From contig NZ_DGUN01000051.1 in NCBI RefSeq assembly GCF_002395745.1, positions 1-64,000 of the forward strand: a DNA stretch of 64,000 nucleotides, read 5' to 3'. The first letter of the stretch is position 1. The number at the start of each line of letters is the position of its first letter. A program made the translations under genes and the position numbers. This DNA comes from Fibrobacter sp. UBA4309. GTDB lineage: Bacteria > Fibrobacterota > Fibrobacteria > Fibrobacterales > Fibrobacteraceae. Shown here in pieces: positions 43,505 to 53,201 of this stretch. The notes under the pieces are model-generated. The model was not told where the DNA came from, did no database searches, and worked only from the letters and a program-made list of their open reading frames with translations.

Positions 43505-46258
43505 CTATTTAAACGACGCCATCAAGGAGGCCTCTTCGCCAGGCATTACCGTCCGGGTCTCCCCCATCTCGCCATCGTCCCAACCGGCCCAGACACCGCC
43601 CGCCGCAGGCACCGCCGTAACAGTTACCGGGAACCCTTTAAAGAAGTTTACCGTCATGGGGGATTCATCCAATTTGAGTCCATGGACGTATACAGCTCCG
43701 GGACCCGAAACTGCCAATTTAACAGGGGCGGCAGCCCCCAGGAAGAAATACTCGCGGAGCTCGTTGTATACAATTCCGGGTCGGTTTGCCGCAAAATCCT
43801 TGATGAGTTCCAACTGGCGTTCCATGCGGCTCTTGCTCTGTCCCCAGCGTTCCTGGTCGCGGGGGATTTCCGACTCTATTTCGGACATCATCTTGTTTAT
43901 CCGCGCCGTCACGCGGGATGTCGCAAAGTTCATCTGCAACAGTACGGCCATCCGGTTGATAAACGCCGCCTTGAAGCCATCATTTTCAAGCATGCGGCGA
44001 AGCAGCAACGTGTGCTCCGGACCATTGGGCCAGCCGGGACCATCTTCCGCCGTCGCAAAGTCGAAAATGTTTAGATCGCTGTATTCGCTGTACTCGTTTC
44101 CATAGCCAAAATCCAGGTCGTACAGGAACCATTTCCATTTAGTTACCGGATTCGTCCCGCGCCACTTTTTCATGTTATTCGCAGGCCAGTCACGATTATC
44201 CGCAAAGATTTCAGTCTGCATGTAGTTAATGAAATTGTCCACATCAATCTGCGACGCGACATAGGCATAATTCTCGTCGCTGTCCAGATGGTGCGTTTCG
44301 AGCCAAGCCGCCAACGCCACGTAGTCTACGGCAGAACCCGCCGAAACCGCATTATCCGCCTTGAGCAAGTCTATCGCATCCGGATCCATGCCATAATGCG
44401 TTTCGAAATAATATTCCGTAGAACGTTCGCGGATACTGTGTATGCCGAAATACTCGCCATTGTAATACACGACAGCAAATCGCCCTCTCTGGTAATCAAC
44501 TCCAAGGCCTTCGCTTACGGAACTGGCGAGACGGTCACGGATATAGTCGTTAGGGAAATTGCTTCCGTTGTTGCGCAGCAGGAACACCTTGAACTTGTTC
44601 AGCTCGGGAAATTCGGGAAAAAGCGCGTATTTGAGCCGGCTATCGCCGTATTTTTCGCGAAAGGTAATGGCGACAGATTTCTTGTCGTTCTGGCGGCTGT
44701 AATTGCCGAATATCTTGATTCCGGCGTGCTTCGCGAATGCAGGATTCCTTGTTCCCGGTTCCATGAGTTCCACGAAAACGGGGAGTTCCTTGTCCAGCCA
44801 ATAGTTCGCCCCGTAATGCGGTTCCTTTTCCTGCGCAAAATTGCCTTCCGCATAGATTCCCGTATCCGGGTCGAACAGCGAATTCGGATCGGCCGTCAGG
44901 AACACTGCAGGAACCTTGGGAGCATCTTCGAAGACGTAGGTCCGCGTCAGTTCATCGCCCGGCAAGTTTCCGTCTACAAAACTTGCGCACCGGAGCGTTG
45001 TAGTTTCACCGATTTGGATCGAAGTCGTCGGAGAATCGTTTGCCGACGGAGCAAGGCCTCCTTTGCCGCACCGCACCTTCGCCTCGTCCGGGAAAACAAT
45101 CGTTATCTTGTCCGCATAGAACCCGGACGGAGGCATTTCCACAAGCGTATCTAGCGACGGAGACCTTCCCTGTATAACATTCCCTACAGTTTGTCCGTTC
45201 GGTGACGGCTCTGCAAAGCCGAATCCCGATTCCCCAAGAGACCAGGACTTTCCCAGCGGCATGTCGGGATACGCCACGGAATCTACTATGGCCGTGTCCG
45301 CATTCACCAGGAACAATGTCGCACCGGATTTTTTCAGCTTGAATCCCGCATGCGGTTCATGACCGCTGTTCCGGGCAATGTAGCTGAACACCTTGACAGT
45401 CATCTCTTGTGATTCATTCGCTTCAGGACTTATTCGGGTGCCGTAAATATTCTTGAGGTCCGGGAACGTCTTCCCTGTAGGAATCGCCTGGCGGTACACC
45501 GTCGAAGAATCCCCTGTTCCCGTAAGCACGATCTCATAACCCTTCCAATCATCAATATCGGGCTGGGTCAATCGCAGAGAGAGTTTCCTGTCCCTGGTGA
45601 TAAAGGCCCGTATCAGGATTTCGTTTGTCTGCGACATGTCCAGGACATCTTCCTTGTCGGAACTTCCCGTTCCCACGAAGGCCGCAATCGACGACCATCC
45701 CAGTTCCTCGTTTTCGCCCAACCGCATCACCGCGCCGAAACGACGCTGACCATCTTCAGAAAAGCAGTTCTTCGTCTTGCCCGCGAGCGGTTCCGCATAG
45801 CTGAATCCCGGCGGGTCACTCTGCGCATCCGTCCATGTCCAGCAACCGGGACCAATCAGGTTCAGCGAATCATGCGGAAAGACATAGTCAGGATAATCCT
45901 TCCCCGACATAAAGACAATCAAGAAGGAATTCGGGGCCATTTTCACATTCCCGAACTTCCACTTGAACGGTTCCGCCGGGGAATCCGTCAAGAACATCCC
46001 GGACAAGTCAACCGTATCTGCAGACGTATTGAAAAGTTCTACCCAACCCGCATCGTCGCCCTCGTGATCCTTCAAATCGAGATTGACCGGATTGACTTCC
46101 GTAAAAACCACCGGGCCGCCCACATAAGGCAGACGGGGCATAGACGCATTTTCCTGTCCATCGGAATACGGTTCCGTTTCCGAGGAATAATCCCCGGAAC
46201 AGGAGCAAAGGGTTCCCAGAGCCACGCAAAAGAAAAAGCTACGGAGACGATACATCAT
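43505..46258 (-). CDS. Large lipoprotein: lamin-tail domain + CotH domain
   Basis: 917 residues. A lipoprotein-type signal peptide (lipidated Cys about 20, LCSC) is followed by a lamin-tail domain at about 45-150 (VVFTEVNPVNLDLKD; GWVELFNTSADTVDLSGMFL; PNSFLIVFMSGKDYPDY). Beta-rich spacer segments follow to about 430. A CotH domain spans about 450-790: KIFGNYSRQNDKKSVAITF, FLLRNNGSNFPNDYIRDRLA, YYNGEYFGIHSIRERS, MQTEIFADNRDWPANN and the metal site FLYDLDFGYGNE. The C-terminal 60 residues resemble an InlB-type repeat (VTVTAVPAAGGVWAGWDDGE). Such proteins are common in fibre-degrading anaerobes and are surface exposed; their substrate is unknown. It is isolated by a weak terminator from ugd. 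Confidence 0.82.
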   Translation of the reverse strand: MMYRLRSFFFCVALGTLCSCSGDYSSETEPYSDGQENASMPRLPYVGGPVVFTEVNPVNLDLKDHEGDDAGWVELFNTSADTVDLSGMFLTDSPAEPFKWKFGNVKMAPNSFLIVFMSGKDYPDYVFPHDSLNLIGPGCWTWTDAQSDPPGFSYAEPLAGKTKNCFSEDGQRRFGAVMRLGENEELGWSSIAAFVGTGSSDKEDVLDMSQTNEILIRAFITRDRKLSLRLTQPDIDDWKGYEIVLTGTGDSSTVYRQAIPTGKTFPDLKNIYGTRISPEANESQEMTVKVFSYIARNSGHEPHAGFKLKKSGATLFLVNADTAIVDSVAYPDMPLGKSWSLGESGFGFAEPSPNGQTVGNVIQGRSPSLDTLVEMPPSGFYADKITIVFPDEAKVRCGKGGLAPSANDSPTTSIQIGETTTLRCASFVDGNLPGDELTRTYVFEDAPKVPAVFLTADPNSLFDPDTGIYAEGNFAQEKEPHYGANYWLDKELPVFVELMEPGTRNPAFAKHAGIKIFGNYSRQNDKKSVAITFREKYGDSRLKYALFPEFPELNKFKVFLLRNNGSNFPNDYIRDRLASSVSEGLGVDYQRGRFAVVYYNGEYFGIHSIRERSTEYYFETHYGMDPDAIDLLKADNAVSAGSAVDYVALAAWLETHHLDSDENYAYVASQIDVDNFINYMQTEIFADNRDWPANNMKKWRGTNPVTKWKWFLYDLDFGYGNEYSEYSDLNIFDFATAEDGPGWPNGPEHTLLLRRMLENDGFKAAFINRMAVLLQMNFATSRVTARINKMMSEIESEIPRDQERWGQSKSRMERQLELIKDFAANRPGIVYNELREYFFLGAAAPVKLAVSGPGAVYVHGLKLDESPMTVNFFKGFPVTVTAVPAAGGVWAGWDDGEMGETRTVMPGEEASLMASFK

Positions 46259-46332
46259 AACTTGAATATATACTCTAACACGGCAATTGGAAATGTACTG
46301 TGGTTCAGGACACGCTATCGTGCACGGAATTG

Positions 46333-47181
46333 CTACAGAGATGCTCCAGAATGCGACTTACGCGGCCTGCGCACCACGAAAAGCGCGGCACCGGTCAAAA
46401 CGAGCGCAACGGAGATTGCCTTTCCCAGAGGGAAAGCTTCCGAGAAAACGAGAGCCCCGGCCAGGGTCGGCACGGCCGCCCCGACTGCCGCGCTGAACGG
46501 GATAATGAACAGGGCCCGGCCACGCGAGAAAGATATCTGGGAATAGAGGAAAGCTATTCCGTAGGTGGCAATATAGCCGAGCGTCCTGAAATCGAGCAGC
46601 AGGTTCGCCACCGACGACATTTCGATATGGCCCAAGTCGAAATCCATGGCGAGGCTCTTGTAGAATGCCGCCGAAAGCCCGAATCCCACGCCCATAATCA
46701 GCGAATCCACCATCTCGCGGTTCTTCACGAGCACGTGCGCCACCAGGGTAGCAAGGCAGAGCGTCCCGGCATACATCCAGAGCAATCCGACATTCTGTAC
46801 CGCGGTCGATTCGCCGAGGTTCTCGACGGAATAAAGAAGCCCGGCCACTACGAAACATATCGCCACGACGATACGCTTTGTCAGGACCTCTTTCAAGATG
46901 CAGAAACCCATCAATGCGGTAAGCACCGGATTCAGCACCATCATGGGCTGCACCTGGCTCAAGTCGTACCGCGCCATGGCAACATAATAGCCCAGCGTCG
47001 CAAGTCCCGAGCAGCATATTCCCAGCCACCAGAACTTGTTCGTAATCACGCCCTTGAAGAACTCCCACGGCCTGGATGTACCGCCGGTACGCTTGCCCAC
47101 CGTAGACACCCCTGACTTTTCAAGGATATTGCCGCAGGCAAACAGGAACGCCGGACCGATTGTGAGCAGAAGGAAAAGCAT
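46333..47181 (-). CDS. DMT/EamA-family membrane transporter
   Basis: 282 residues with ten predicted membrane helices in two repeats. Features include ARYDLSQVQPMMVLNPVLTA and CILKEVLTKRIVVAICFVVAG in the first half, and FLYSQISFSRGRALFIIPFS with LVFSEAFPLGKAISVALVLTG in the second, the duplicated EamA pattern. The family exports metabolites or, in some members, aminoarabinose-lipid-like compounds. The gene is 3 bp downstream of the lytic transglycosylase gene, so it is in the same transcript. The substrate is unknown. Confidence 0.85.
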   Translation of the reverse strand: MLFLLLTIGPAFLFACGNILEKSGVSTVGKRTGGTSRPWEFFKGVITNKFWWLGICCSGLATLGYYVAMARYDLSQVQPMMVLNPVLTALMGFCILKEVLTKRIVVAICFVVAGLLYSVENLGESTAVQNVGLLWMYAGTLCLATLVAHVLVKNREMVDSLIMGVGFGLSAAFYKSLAMDFDLGHIEMSSVANLLLDFRTLGYIATYGIAFLYSQISFSRGRALFIIPFSAAVGAAVPTLAGALVFSEAFPLGKAISVALVLTGAALFVVRRPRKSHSGASL

Positions 47182-47184
47182 GGG

Positions 47185-49524
47185 CTAAAGACCGTCATAA
47201 ATCTCTTGATAGATCCAGTAATTCCCCATGACACGTTTCACGTAGTCTCGGGTTTCCCAGAAGCTGATTTCTTCGGCTCGGACATCCCAGGGTTTCCCCT
47301 CGCCGGCAGCCTGCCAGCGTCTGGTCGGTTTCGGACCCGCATTATAGTTGCCCAGGACATACATGTAGTCGTCGCTGTATTCGGCCTTCAGGTCTACCAG
47401 GTAGCGGATTCCCAGGCGAATGTTCATGTACGGGTTGTAAAGCAGTTTCGGGTCGAACCAGTCGGCAATGGATTCCTTTTCCGCCAGCATCTTTCCGGTA
47501 GCCGGCATAATCTGCAACAAGCCGCATGCGCCTACCGGCGATGCAATCTGGAAGTTGAAAATGGATTCCTGGCGCATGACGCTGTATACGAAGAATGGGT
47601 CGATGCGCTCTCCGGAATGGAACTTGACCTGTTCTGAGAAAGGAACCGGATAGAGGTAATGCAGCACGCCGATCGGCGGGGTCATGAGACGGCGGCGGTC
47701 AATGTTGTTCTGGAACTGGCGTGCCAGGCGATAGCCCGCGGCCGTCTCGCCCATCTCGTAAAAGAGGTTGCCGTACTCGTACAAGAAGTCCAGACGCTTG
47801 TAGTTCTTCTTGCGGGCTTCGTCATAAAGCGCAAACGCCTCGTCGGCAAAACCGTACAGGAACAGGTTCCTGATGCGCTGATAACGGTCACGGTTATAGG
47901 TGGACGTATCCGCCTTGACGCCCTTCTGACTCGCACGGATCCATGCCAGAGTCTCTTCGGCAGACATCGACACCCCGTGGGCAAACGGCACGTCTTTCTC
48001 GTTCATCAGCTTGTATTCGACAAGCTTGGTACGCGAGCGGTGTGCGTAATAGGCCAACGGGAAATCGCGGATGCAGTCCAGGTACGCCTCGCGGGCAAGA
48101 GAATCCTTGCCGAGCTTCATGTACGCATCGCCCAGGAACATGCGGGCGCCACTGCCGCTCCACAAGAACGGATCCTTGGTCGCGTCGATAAAGGCGGTCA
48201 CGGCCTCGTTCCATTTCTCCTGCTTGAAATAGATAAAGCCTATGCGGAACTTGGCCCACTGGCGCTTGATGTTGTTCTTGAACTTCTTGTCGGCAAGCGT
48301 CCTGAAGCAGACGATAGCGCTGTCGTAGAGTTCTTTCTGTTCGTATTCGAAACCGCGCACCCACAGGTTGTTCGCGTTTTCCTTGCTGTAGCGGTTCACT
48401 TCCTGCAACAGGGAATCCATCAACTTGATTTCGGCCGCATATGCCTTCGGATCGTTGCGGTAAAGGCGTAGCGTAGACTGCATCCACAGAGGACGCGCCT
48501 CGACCGAATCCAGAAGGTACTTGAACTGGGCGATGGATTCCTTTTCGCGCTTGAGCGTACGCAGCACGACAGCGCGTTTTTCCCACAGCATGATGCGTGT
48601 AGCCATGTCGAGCGAGCTCGGCGGCAACAGCCTCTGCAGGGAATCTTCGGGAAGCGGGAGGGCCGTCTCCGGTTTTTTCGCCACCTGCAGGGAATCCAGG
48701 ATGCGGATGGAATCGAGCAATGTGAGGCAGTTGCCGATTTCGTCCTTGGCGCAGGCCAACTTTGCGTACGCAACCTTCTCGCTCAAGCTTTCCGGAGTCC
48801 CCTTCACCTTGCGCAACCTGCGAATAGCCGAGAACGCGGAATCCTTGTAGGCCGTAGCGCTAGTCAGCAACTGCATATAATAGCGCTTGGCCTGCTTGAG
48901 CTGCTTGAACTGTTCCAGGTAAACCGCATAGCGGTATTTCAGCGCCGCGGCATCGTCCCCCTTCGGGTACTTTTCCAAAAAGACTTTCAGCGAGTCGGCA
49001 TGGGCATGATCCGTCAGCGTGGTATCGGCCATGGCGGCCTCGATGCGCATGCGGGACGAGGACTTGTCGAATTCAGCATCGGTAGCGAACTTCTTGCCGA
49101 GAGCCAGCGCGTTTCTCATCTGCTTGTAGTCACCCTGCATAAAGCGGGCCTTCGCCATCCTCAAAACGACGCTTTTCTCGAGCAACGAATCACGGGAACG
49201 GAGAGAATCGTAGGCGGCATAGGCGCTGTCCCAAGATTCCGAATAGAAATAAGAAGCCGCCATCGCAAAGTCGCGGACATTCTTCGGGAGTGTCGTATCG
49301 GCAGCGGCCTTCCTGGAACGCTCCGCGCGCACTACCAAGTTCTGAAAATGACCCGCGGGAATTTTTTCCAGTTCCTCGTAAGGATCCGCCGGAACTATAG
49401 GCATCGATGCAATGAGGCTATCCGTAAGGGACGCCGGAGCGACATTCACCGAATCCGCCCAGGCGTTACAAAGAAACGCGGTAAAGACTAATCCAATAAA
49501 CCTAATTCTGCTTTTCACCATCAT
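47185..49524 (-). CDS. Soluble-type lytic murein transglycosylase with TPR-like repeats
   Basis: 779 residues with a signal peptide ending near NAWA. Residues about 50-590 form helical TPR-like repeats (FLEKYPKGDDAAALKYRYAV; ARKKNYKRLDFLYEYG; others). The C-terminal SLT domain (about 620-770) has SVMRQESIFNFQIASPVGAC with the catalytic Glu, GLLQIMPATGK and VLGNYNAGPKPTRRW. It cleaves the MurNAc-GlcNAc bond of peptidoglycan to 1,6-anhydro ends. It is longer than E. coli Slt70. The start overlaps the ptsI stop by 23 bp. A second Met directly follows the first. Confidence 0.9.
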   Translation of the reverse strand: MMVKSRIRFIGLVFTAFLCNAWADSVNVAPASLTDSLIASMPIVPADPYEELEKIPAGHFQNLVVRAERSRKAAADTTLPKNVRDFAMAASYFYSESWDSAYAAYDSLRSRDSLLEKSVVLRMAKARFMQGDYKQMRNALALGKKFATDAEFDKSSSRMRIEAAMADTTLTDHAHADSLKVFLEKYPKGDDAAALKYRYAVYLEQFKQLKQAKRYYMQLLTSATAYKDSAFSAIRRLRKVKGTPESLSEKVAYAKLACAKDEIGNCLTLLDSIRILDSLQVAKKPETALPLPEDSLQRLLPPSSLDMATRIMLWEKRAVVLRTLKREKESIAQFKYLLDSVEARPLWMQSTLRLYRNDPKAYAAEIKLMDSLLQEVNRYSKENANNLWVRGFEYEQKELYDSAIVCFRTLADKKFKNNIKRQWAKFRIGFIYFKQEKWNEAVTAFIDATKDPFLWSGSGARMFLGDAYMKLGKDSLAREAYLDCIRDFPLAYYAHRSRTKLVEYKLMNEKDVPFAHGVSMSAEETLAWIRASQKGVKADTSTYNRDRYQRIRNLFLYGFADEAFALYDEARKKNYKRLDFLYEYGNLFYEMGETAAGYRLARQFQNNIDRRRLMTPPIGVLHYLYPVPFSEQVKFHSGERIDPFFVYSVMRQESIFNFQIASPVGACGLLQIMPATGKMLAEKESIADWFDPKLLYNPYMNIRLGIRYLVDLKAEYSDDYMYVLGNYNAGPKPTRRWQAAGEGKPWDVRAEEISFWETRDYVKRVMGNYWIYQEIYDGL

Positions 49525-51307
49525 CTCCCAACAAGCTGGAGATTCCCAAGTCTTTTATCGTCTGCGCATATTTCGCCTTCAAGTAGGCGTTAACCGATTC
49601 GGCATCGTCCATCGTGAGCACCGTCAAGGCCGTCTCGCGTACGTCCTCGAAGTTCATCGAGCGGATAATCTTCTTTGTCGCCATCACGCTCCAGGGAGTC
49701 ATGGAAAGTTCGTCGACACCGAGCCCTACGAGCAGGAGCACGCTGAACGGATCGGAACCCATTTCTCCGCAGACCGCCACGGGAATTCCCTGCCGGTGCG
49801 CGGCCATCACCGTCTGGTAGATCATGCTGAGCACTGCCGGATGGTGCGGCTGGAACATGTCGGTAATCAATTCGTTGGTACGGTCCACCGCCAGAGTAAA
49901 CTGAATCAGGTCGTTCGTACCGATACTGAAAAAGTCCGCTTCTTTCGCCAGCTTGTCCACCAGCATCACCGCCGCCGGGACTTCGATCATCACACCGACC
50001 TTTACCGCGGCCACCTTGTGCCCGCGGCTTTCCAGCTCTTCGCGGCAGCGATTGATAAGCATCTTCGCCCTACGGAGTTCCGAAAGTCCCGAAATCATCG
50101 GGAGCAGGATCCTCAGGTTGCCACGCATGTTCGCCATGAGCAAAGCACGCAACTGCTCACAGAAAATTTCTTCGCGGTCCAGGCAAACACGGATACTACG
50201 CCATCCCATAAAGGGATTCGCCTCGTTTGCCGAGGTAATACCGGGAACGAGCTTGTCACCGCCGGCATCGAGCGTACGTATAGTTACCGGACAAGGAGCG
50301 ACTGTCTCGAGGATCTGCTTGTAGGCTTCGCACTGTTCCTGCTCCGACGGAGCGTCCTTGCGGAAAAACAGAAATTCGGAACGGTAAAGTCCTATGCCCG
50401 TCGCGCCGAAATCCATGACCTTCTCGGCTTCTGTCGGAAGTTCTATGTTGGCGTGCAACGTAATGTACTTGCCGTCACGGGTCATCGGCTCCAAGCGGCG
50501 CATCGTAAAGAGCTCGCGGCGCTGGCGTTCGTAAACTTCTTGCCGTTCATGGAACCTGCGGATATCGTCTTCGTTCGGATTGACAATGACCATGCCTCCC
50601 GAACCGTCCACGATAATCGTATCTTCCGGCTTGATTAGCGCAGCGACATTGCGGAGACCCGAAACCACGGGAACCTGCAATGAACGGGCAAGAATCGCCA
50701 CGTGGCTAGTGCGTCCACCCGTATCCATGGCCAGGGCGCTTACCTGTCCCGGCTTTATCGTCATCAAGAAACTCGGCAGGAACTCGTGGGCGACGAGAAC
50801 CACCCCGTCATCCGTAGCGACATCCTCAAGTACCGGTCCGGAATCGTCCATCGCCCCCAGCAACCTGTTATACAGGTCGCGCAGGTCGGCAGCCTTGTCG
50901 CGCATCGCCGGGGAATCGATCTTCTCGAACTTGTCTATGTAGCTGCCAAGGACCACATGCACCGCCCAGCGGGCGTTCTTGTGATCTTTCCTGATCTTGT
51001 CGAGAATCCCGTTCACGAGTCCCGGGTCCTGCAGGATCATCAAGTGCGTCGCAAATATCAGGCTATCGCGGAGCCCGGTACGGCTTTCCGAGATTTCCTT
51101 TATCTTGTTGATTTCGGCAACGGTCTTGTTGACCGCCTTCAAAAAAAGCTGTTCTTCGGCCGCGATGCGGCTTTCGGGCAAGGTCTCTTCAACAACAGAA
51201 ACTTCCCGATTGATAATCGGGAACGCTTTTCCCATGGCGAAGCCAGGGGACGCAGGAACGCCAACCAAGACGGTCCGTTCAGCCTGGTTCTTCGTTGAAC
51301 TTGTCAT
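49502..51307 (-). CDS. ptsI: PTS enzyme I (PEP-protein phosphotransferase)
   Basis: 601 residues from the Met at 51307. Enzyme I takes phosphate from PEP and passes it to HPr. Active-site His in MDTGGRTSHVAILARSLQVP (about His202), PEP/Mg-binding ATGIGLYRSEFLFF, the TLDAGGDK block, and VAVCGEMGSDPFSVLLLVGL with the conserved Cys. The N-terminus overlaps the end of ptsH by 29 bp in another frame. The Met is chosen because the sequence from there reads into VLVGVPASPGFAMGKAF. No sugar-specific EII is present in the window, so a regulatory PTS is possible. The lytic transglycosylase gene follows in overlap. Confidence 0.95.
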   Translation of the reverse strand: MTSSTKNQAERTVLVGVPASPGFAMGKAFPIINREVSVVEETLPESRIAAEEQLFLKAVNKTVAEINKIKEISESRTGLRDSLIFATHLMILQDPGLVNGILDKIRKDHKNARWAVHVVLGSYIDKFEKIDSPAMRDKAADLRDLYNRLLGAMDDSGPVLEDVATDDGVVLVAHEFLPSFLMTIKPGQVSALAMDTGGRTSHVAILARSLQVPVVSGLRNVAALIKPEDTIIVDGSGGMVIVNPNEDDIRRFHERQEVYERQRRELFTMRRLEPMTRDGKYITLHANIELPTEAEKVMDFGATGIGLYRSEFLFFRKDAPSEQEQCEAYKQILETVAPCPVTIRTLDAGGDKLVPGITSANEANPFMGWRSIRVCLDREEIFCEQLRALLMANMRGNLRILLPMISGLSELRRAKMLINRCREELESRGHKVAAVKVGVMIEVPAAVMLVDKLAKEADFFSIGTNDLIQFTLAVDRTNELITDMFQPHHPAVLSMIYQTVMAAHRQGIPVAVCGEMGSDPFSVLLLVGLGVDELSMTPWSVMATKKIIRSMNFEDVRETALTVLTMDDAESVNAYLKAKYAQTIKDLGISSLLGDDGEKQN

Positions 51308-51551
51308 CAAAGAGTTTTTCCAACTTCTGCACGACTTCGGCCTCGTCCTCCCCATCCACCTCGAATTTCACTTCGGAGCCGAGCGGGATAGCGAGCATCA
51401 TCACATTCAGGATGCTCTTGGCGTTGGCCTTGGATCCTTCAAAGACGATAGAAACATCGCTCTTGGCCGGGCCGGTAATATCCACAATCATTCCAGCAGG
51501 TCGGGCGTGTATACCCAATTTGTTAGTGACTGTAAGAGTTTTAACTATCAT
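51279..51551 (-). CDS. ptsH: HPr phosphocarrier protein
   Basis: 90 residues. His15 lies in LGIHARPAG, the site phosphorylated by enzyme I. Ser46 lies in ANAKSILNVMMLAIPLGSE, the site used by HPr kinase in organisms that have it. Its presence keeps open HPrK-type regulation, although no kinase gene is seen here. The C-terminus is slightly long and acidic (ending KFNEEPG). ptsI overlaps its 3' end by 29 bp and the MCE gene ends 8 bp upstream, so these genes share a transcript. Confidence 0.96.
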   Translation of the reverse strand: MIVKTLTVTNKLGIHARPAGMIVDITGPAKSDVSIVFEGSKANAKSILNVMMLAIPLGSEVKFEVDGEDEAEVVQKLEKLFDDKFNEEPG

Positions 51552-51559
51552 TCTGTTCC

Positions 51560-52468
51560 TCAGAAAAAGTCCACATTCACGTCGAGGCCGTCATGCAGGA
51601 TAACCCTGAACAGGCTGTCGGCGGAATGGACGGTCTTCACCAGATCGTCATGCAAAGTTCTGTCGTGCAGGAGAGTTCCCACGGTATTGTCGGTAGACTG
51701 CACACGAGCAATAAGTTCGTCCAGGTGCTTCGTCACCCCTTCCAGCTCGGCAATCAGGCCGTTGGCATTCACCATCACCTTGTCGGCACCGGCAAAGAGG
51801 TTGTCTATGGGCGGCTTCACGTTATCCACGAGTTCGCCGACCTTCACCGTCACCTCGTTCAGACCGGCAAGGCTCTTCCGGAGCTGCGGATCCGTGGTAT
51901 TCACCAGGTTCATCATGCGGTCTTCGAGATTTTCAGCCTTTACGAGGATAGTCTTGAACCTGTCCTGGAAATCCGGGCTGGCAATAGTCCCGTTCAGGGC
52001 GGCCTTTACCGATTCCAACAGCACCTTGGTGCTGTCGCAGACTTCGCCAGCAAGGCCAAGGGCTTCTGCGATACCCGCATCGAACTGGCCGTTAATGGTG
52101 TCTCCGGGAGCATAATATGTCGCGGAGTCGCCCAAAATCATGCCGATCTGGCGTTCGCCCATGATACCGATATTCTGCACGCGGATTTCGGAATCCTTCG
52201 GTATCTTCACGTCGGTACGCAGACGGATCGTCACGACAACACGGTGACCGGCAAGTTCGATGTTCTCGACCTTGCCCAACTTGACGCCATTGACCTTGAC
52301 AGGGTCATCCAGCACGAGGGTACTTACCTGGCTGAATCTCAAATAGAAATGGTTAAACGTTTCGCGGGGGTCCTTCTCGTTCAGGAAGAATACCCCGAAA
52401 ATCAAAATGACGATGGCAAGGAGAACGACCAAGCCAACAGAAAGGTAAAGTGCAGAATTCTTTTTCAT
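51560..52468 (-). CDS. MlaD/MCE-domain protein
   Basis: 302 residues. One N-terminal membrane helix (about 8-28) is followed by an MCE domain at about 38-125: VSTLVLDDPVKVNGVKLGKV, IRLRTDVKIPKDSEIRVQ and NIGIMGERQIGMILGDS. A long helical C-terminal region follows (about 140-300). MCE proteins bind lipid in the periplasm and form part of Mla-type phospholipid transport or similar tunnels. The usual ABC partners (MlaE/F-like) are not in the window, so they would lie elsewhere. It precedes ptsH by 8 bp, an unusual neighbourhood. Confidence 0.88.
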   Translation of the reverse strand: MKKNSALYLSVGLVVLLAIVILIFGVFFLNEKDPRETFNHFYLRFSQVSTLVLDDPVKVNGVKLGKVENIELAGHRVVVTIRLRTDVKIPKDSEIRVQNIGIMGERQIGMILGDSATYYAPGDTINGQFDAGIAEALGLAGEVCDSTKVLLESVKAALNGTIASPDFQDRFKTILVKAENLEDRMMNLVNTTDPQLRKSLAGLNEVTVKVGELVDNVKPPIDNLFAGADKVMVNANGLIAELEGVTKHLDELIARVQSTDNTVGTLLHDRTLHDDLVKTVHSADSLFRVILHDGLDVNVDFF

Positions 52469-52544
52469 TCTACACTCAAATTAGCATATTTTGTGAAAGA
52501 CAAAGCCCAATCAGGCACAAAAGAGGCTTTTTTGCACCATTTTC

Positions 52545-53201
52545 CTATTCTTCCACCCGCACAATCGGGCTATTGTTCTCGATGCCGTTCACATGGCGGT
52601 CGAGCCAGTCGTGCAGAAGGGCGTCCCTTTCGGCAGGGGGCAGCACGAATTTTTCGCGGCCTTCCTTTTGCATGTAGACGTCGAGATAGGTCATGAGCAC
52701 GCCGCCGGCCACGGAGACGTTCATGGATTCCGTAATGCCGTATTGCGGCAGCTTGAATTCGTAGTCGGCATGGGCAAGCGTATCCGGGTGGTTCCCGTGA
52801 AACTCGCTACCGAGGTAAAAAGCGGTAGGCTGGCTCAGGTCCAAGTCCAGCACCGAATTCGTGGTGTTCGTGCTCGCGACGGCAATCTTGTAACCCTTGG
52901 CGCGGAGCTTTTCCATGCAGAGCATCCTCTTCTTGTACAGGTAGAGGCTCATCCACTTGTAGCTGCCCTTAAGGATGGACTTGTTCACGCTGTAAGCATT
53001 GTCCTCTTCGATGATATGCACATCCTGCAGGCCGAACACTTCCGCCGTACGGATAACGGCGGAGATGTTGTGCGGATCGAACAGGTCTTCCAGCACCATG
53101 CAGAAATGACGCGTACGGCGGTTCACTACTTGCGTCAACAGTTCCTTGCGACGGTCGGTCACACGTTCCAAAAGGGATTCCAGGGATTCTTGGTTCGTCA
53201 T
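52545..53201 (-). CDS. trmH: TrmH-type tRNA (guanosine-18-2'-O)-methyltransferase
   Basis: 218 residues. SpoU/TrmH fold: CMVLEDLFDPHNISAVIRTA (motif 1), YLGSEFHGNHPDTLAHADY (motif 2) and LPQYGITESMNVSVAGGVLM (motif 3), which together form the knotted AdoMet site. The long C-terminal helix (LPPAERDALLHDWLDRHVN) fits TrmH rather than RlmB. It should 2'-O-methylate G18 in tRNAs. The start overlaps the stop of the unknown secreted-protein gene by 4 bp. The 76-bp gap downstream has only a weak A/T-rich hairpin. Confidence 0.92.
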   Translation of the reverse strand: MTNQESLESLLERVTDRRKELLTQVVNRRTRHFCMVLEDLFDPHNISAVIRTAEVFGLQDVHIIEEDNAYSVNKSILKGSYKWMSLYLYKKRMLCMEKLRAKGYKIAVASTNTTNSVLDLDLSQPTAFYLGSEFHGNHPDTLAHADYEFKLPQYGITESMNVSVAGGVLMTYLDVYMQKEGREKFVLPPAERDALLHDWLDRHVNGIENNSPIVRVEE

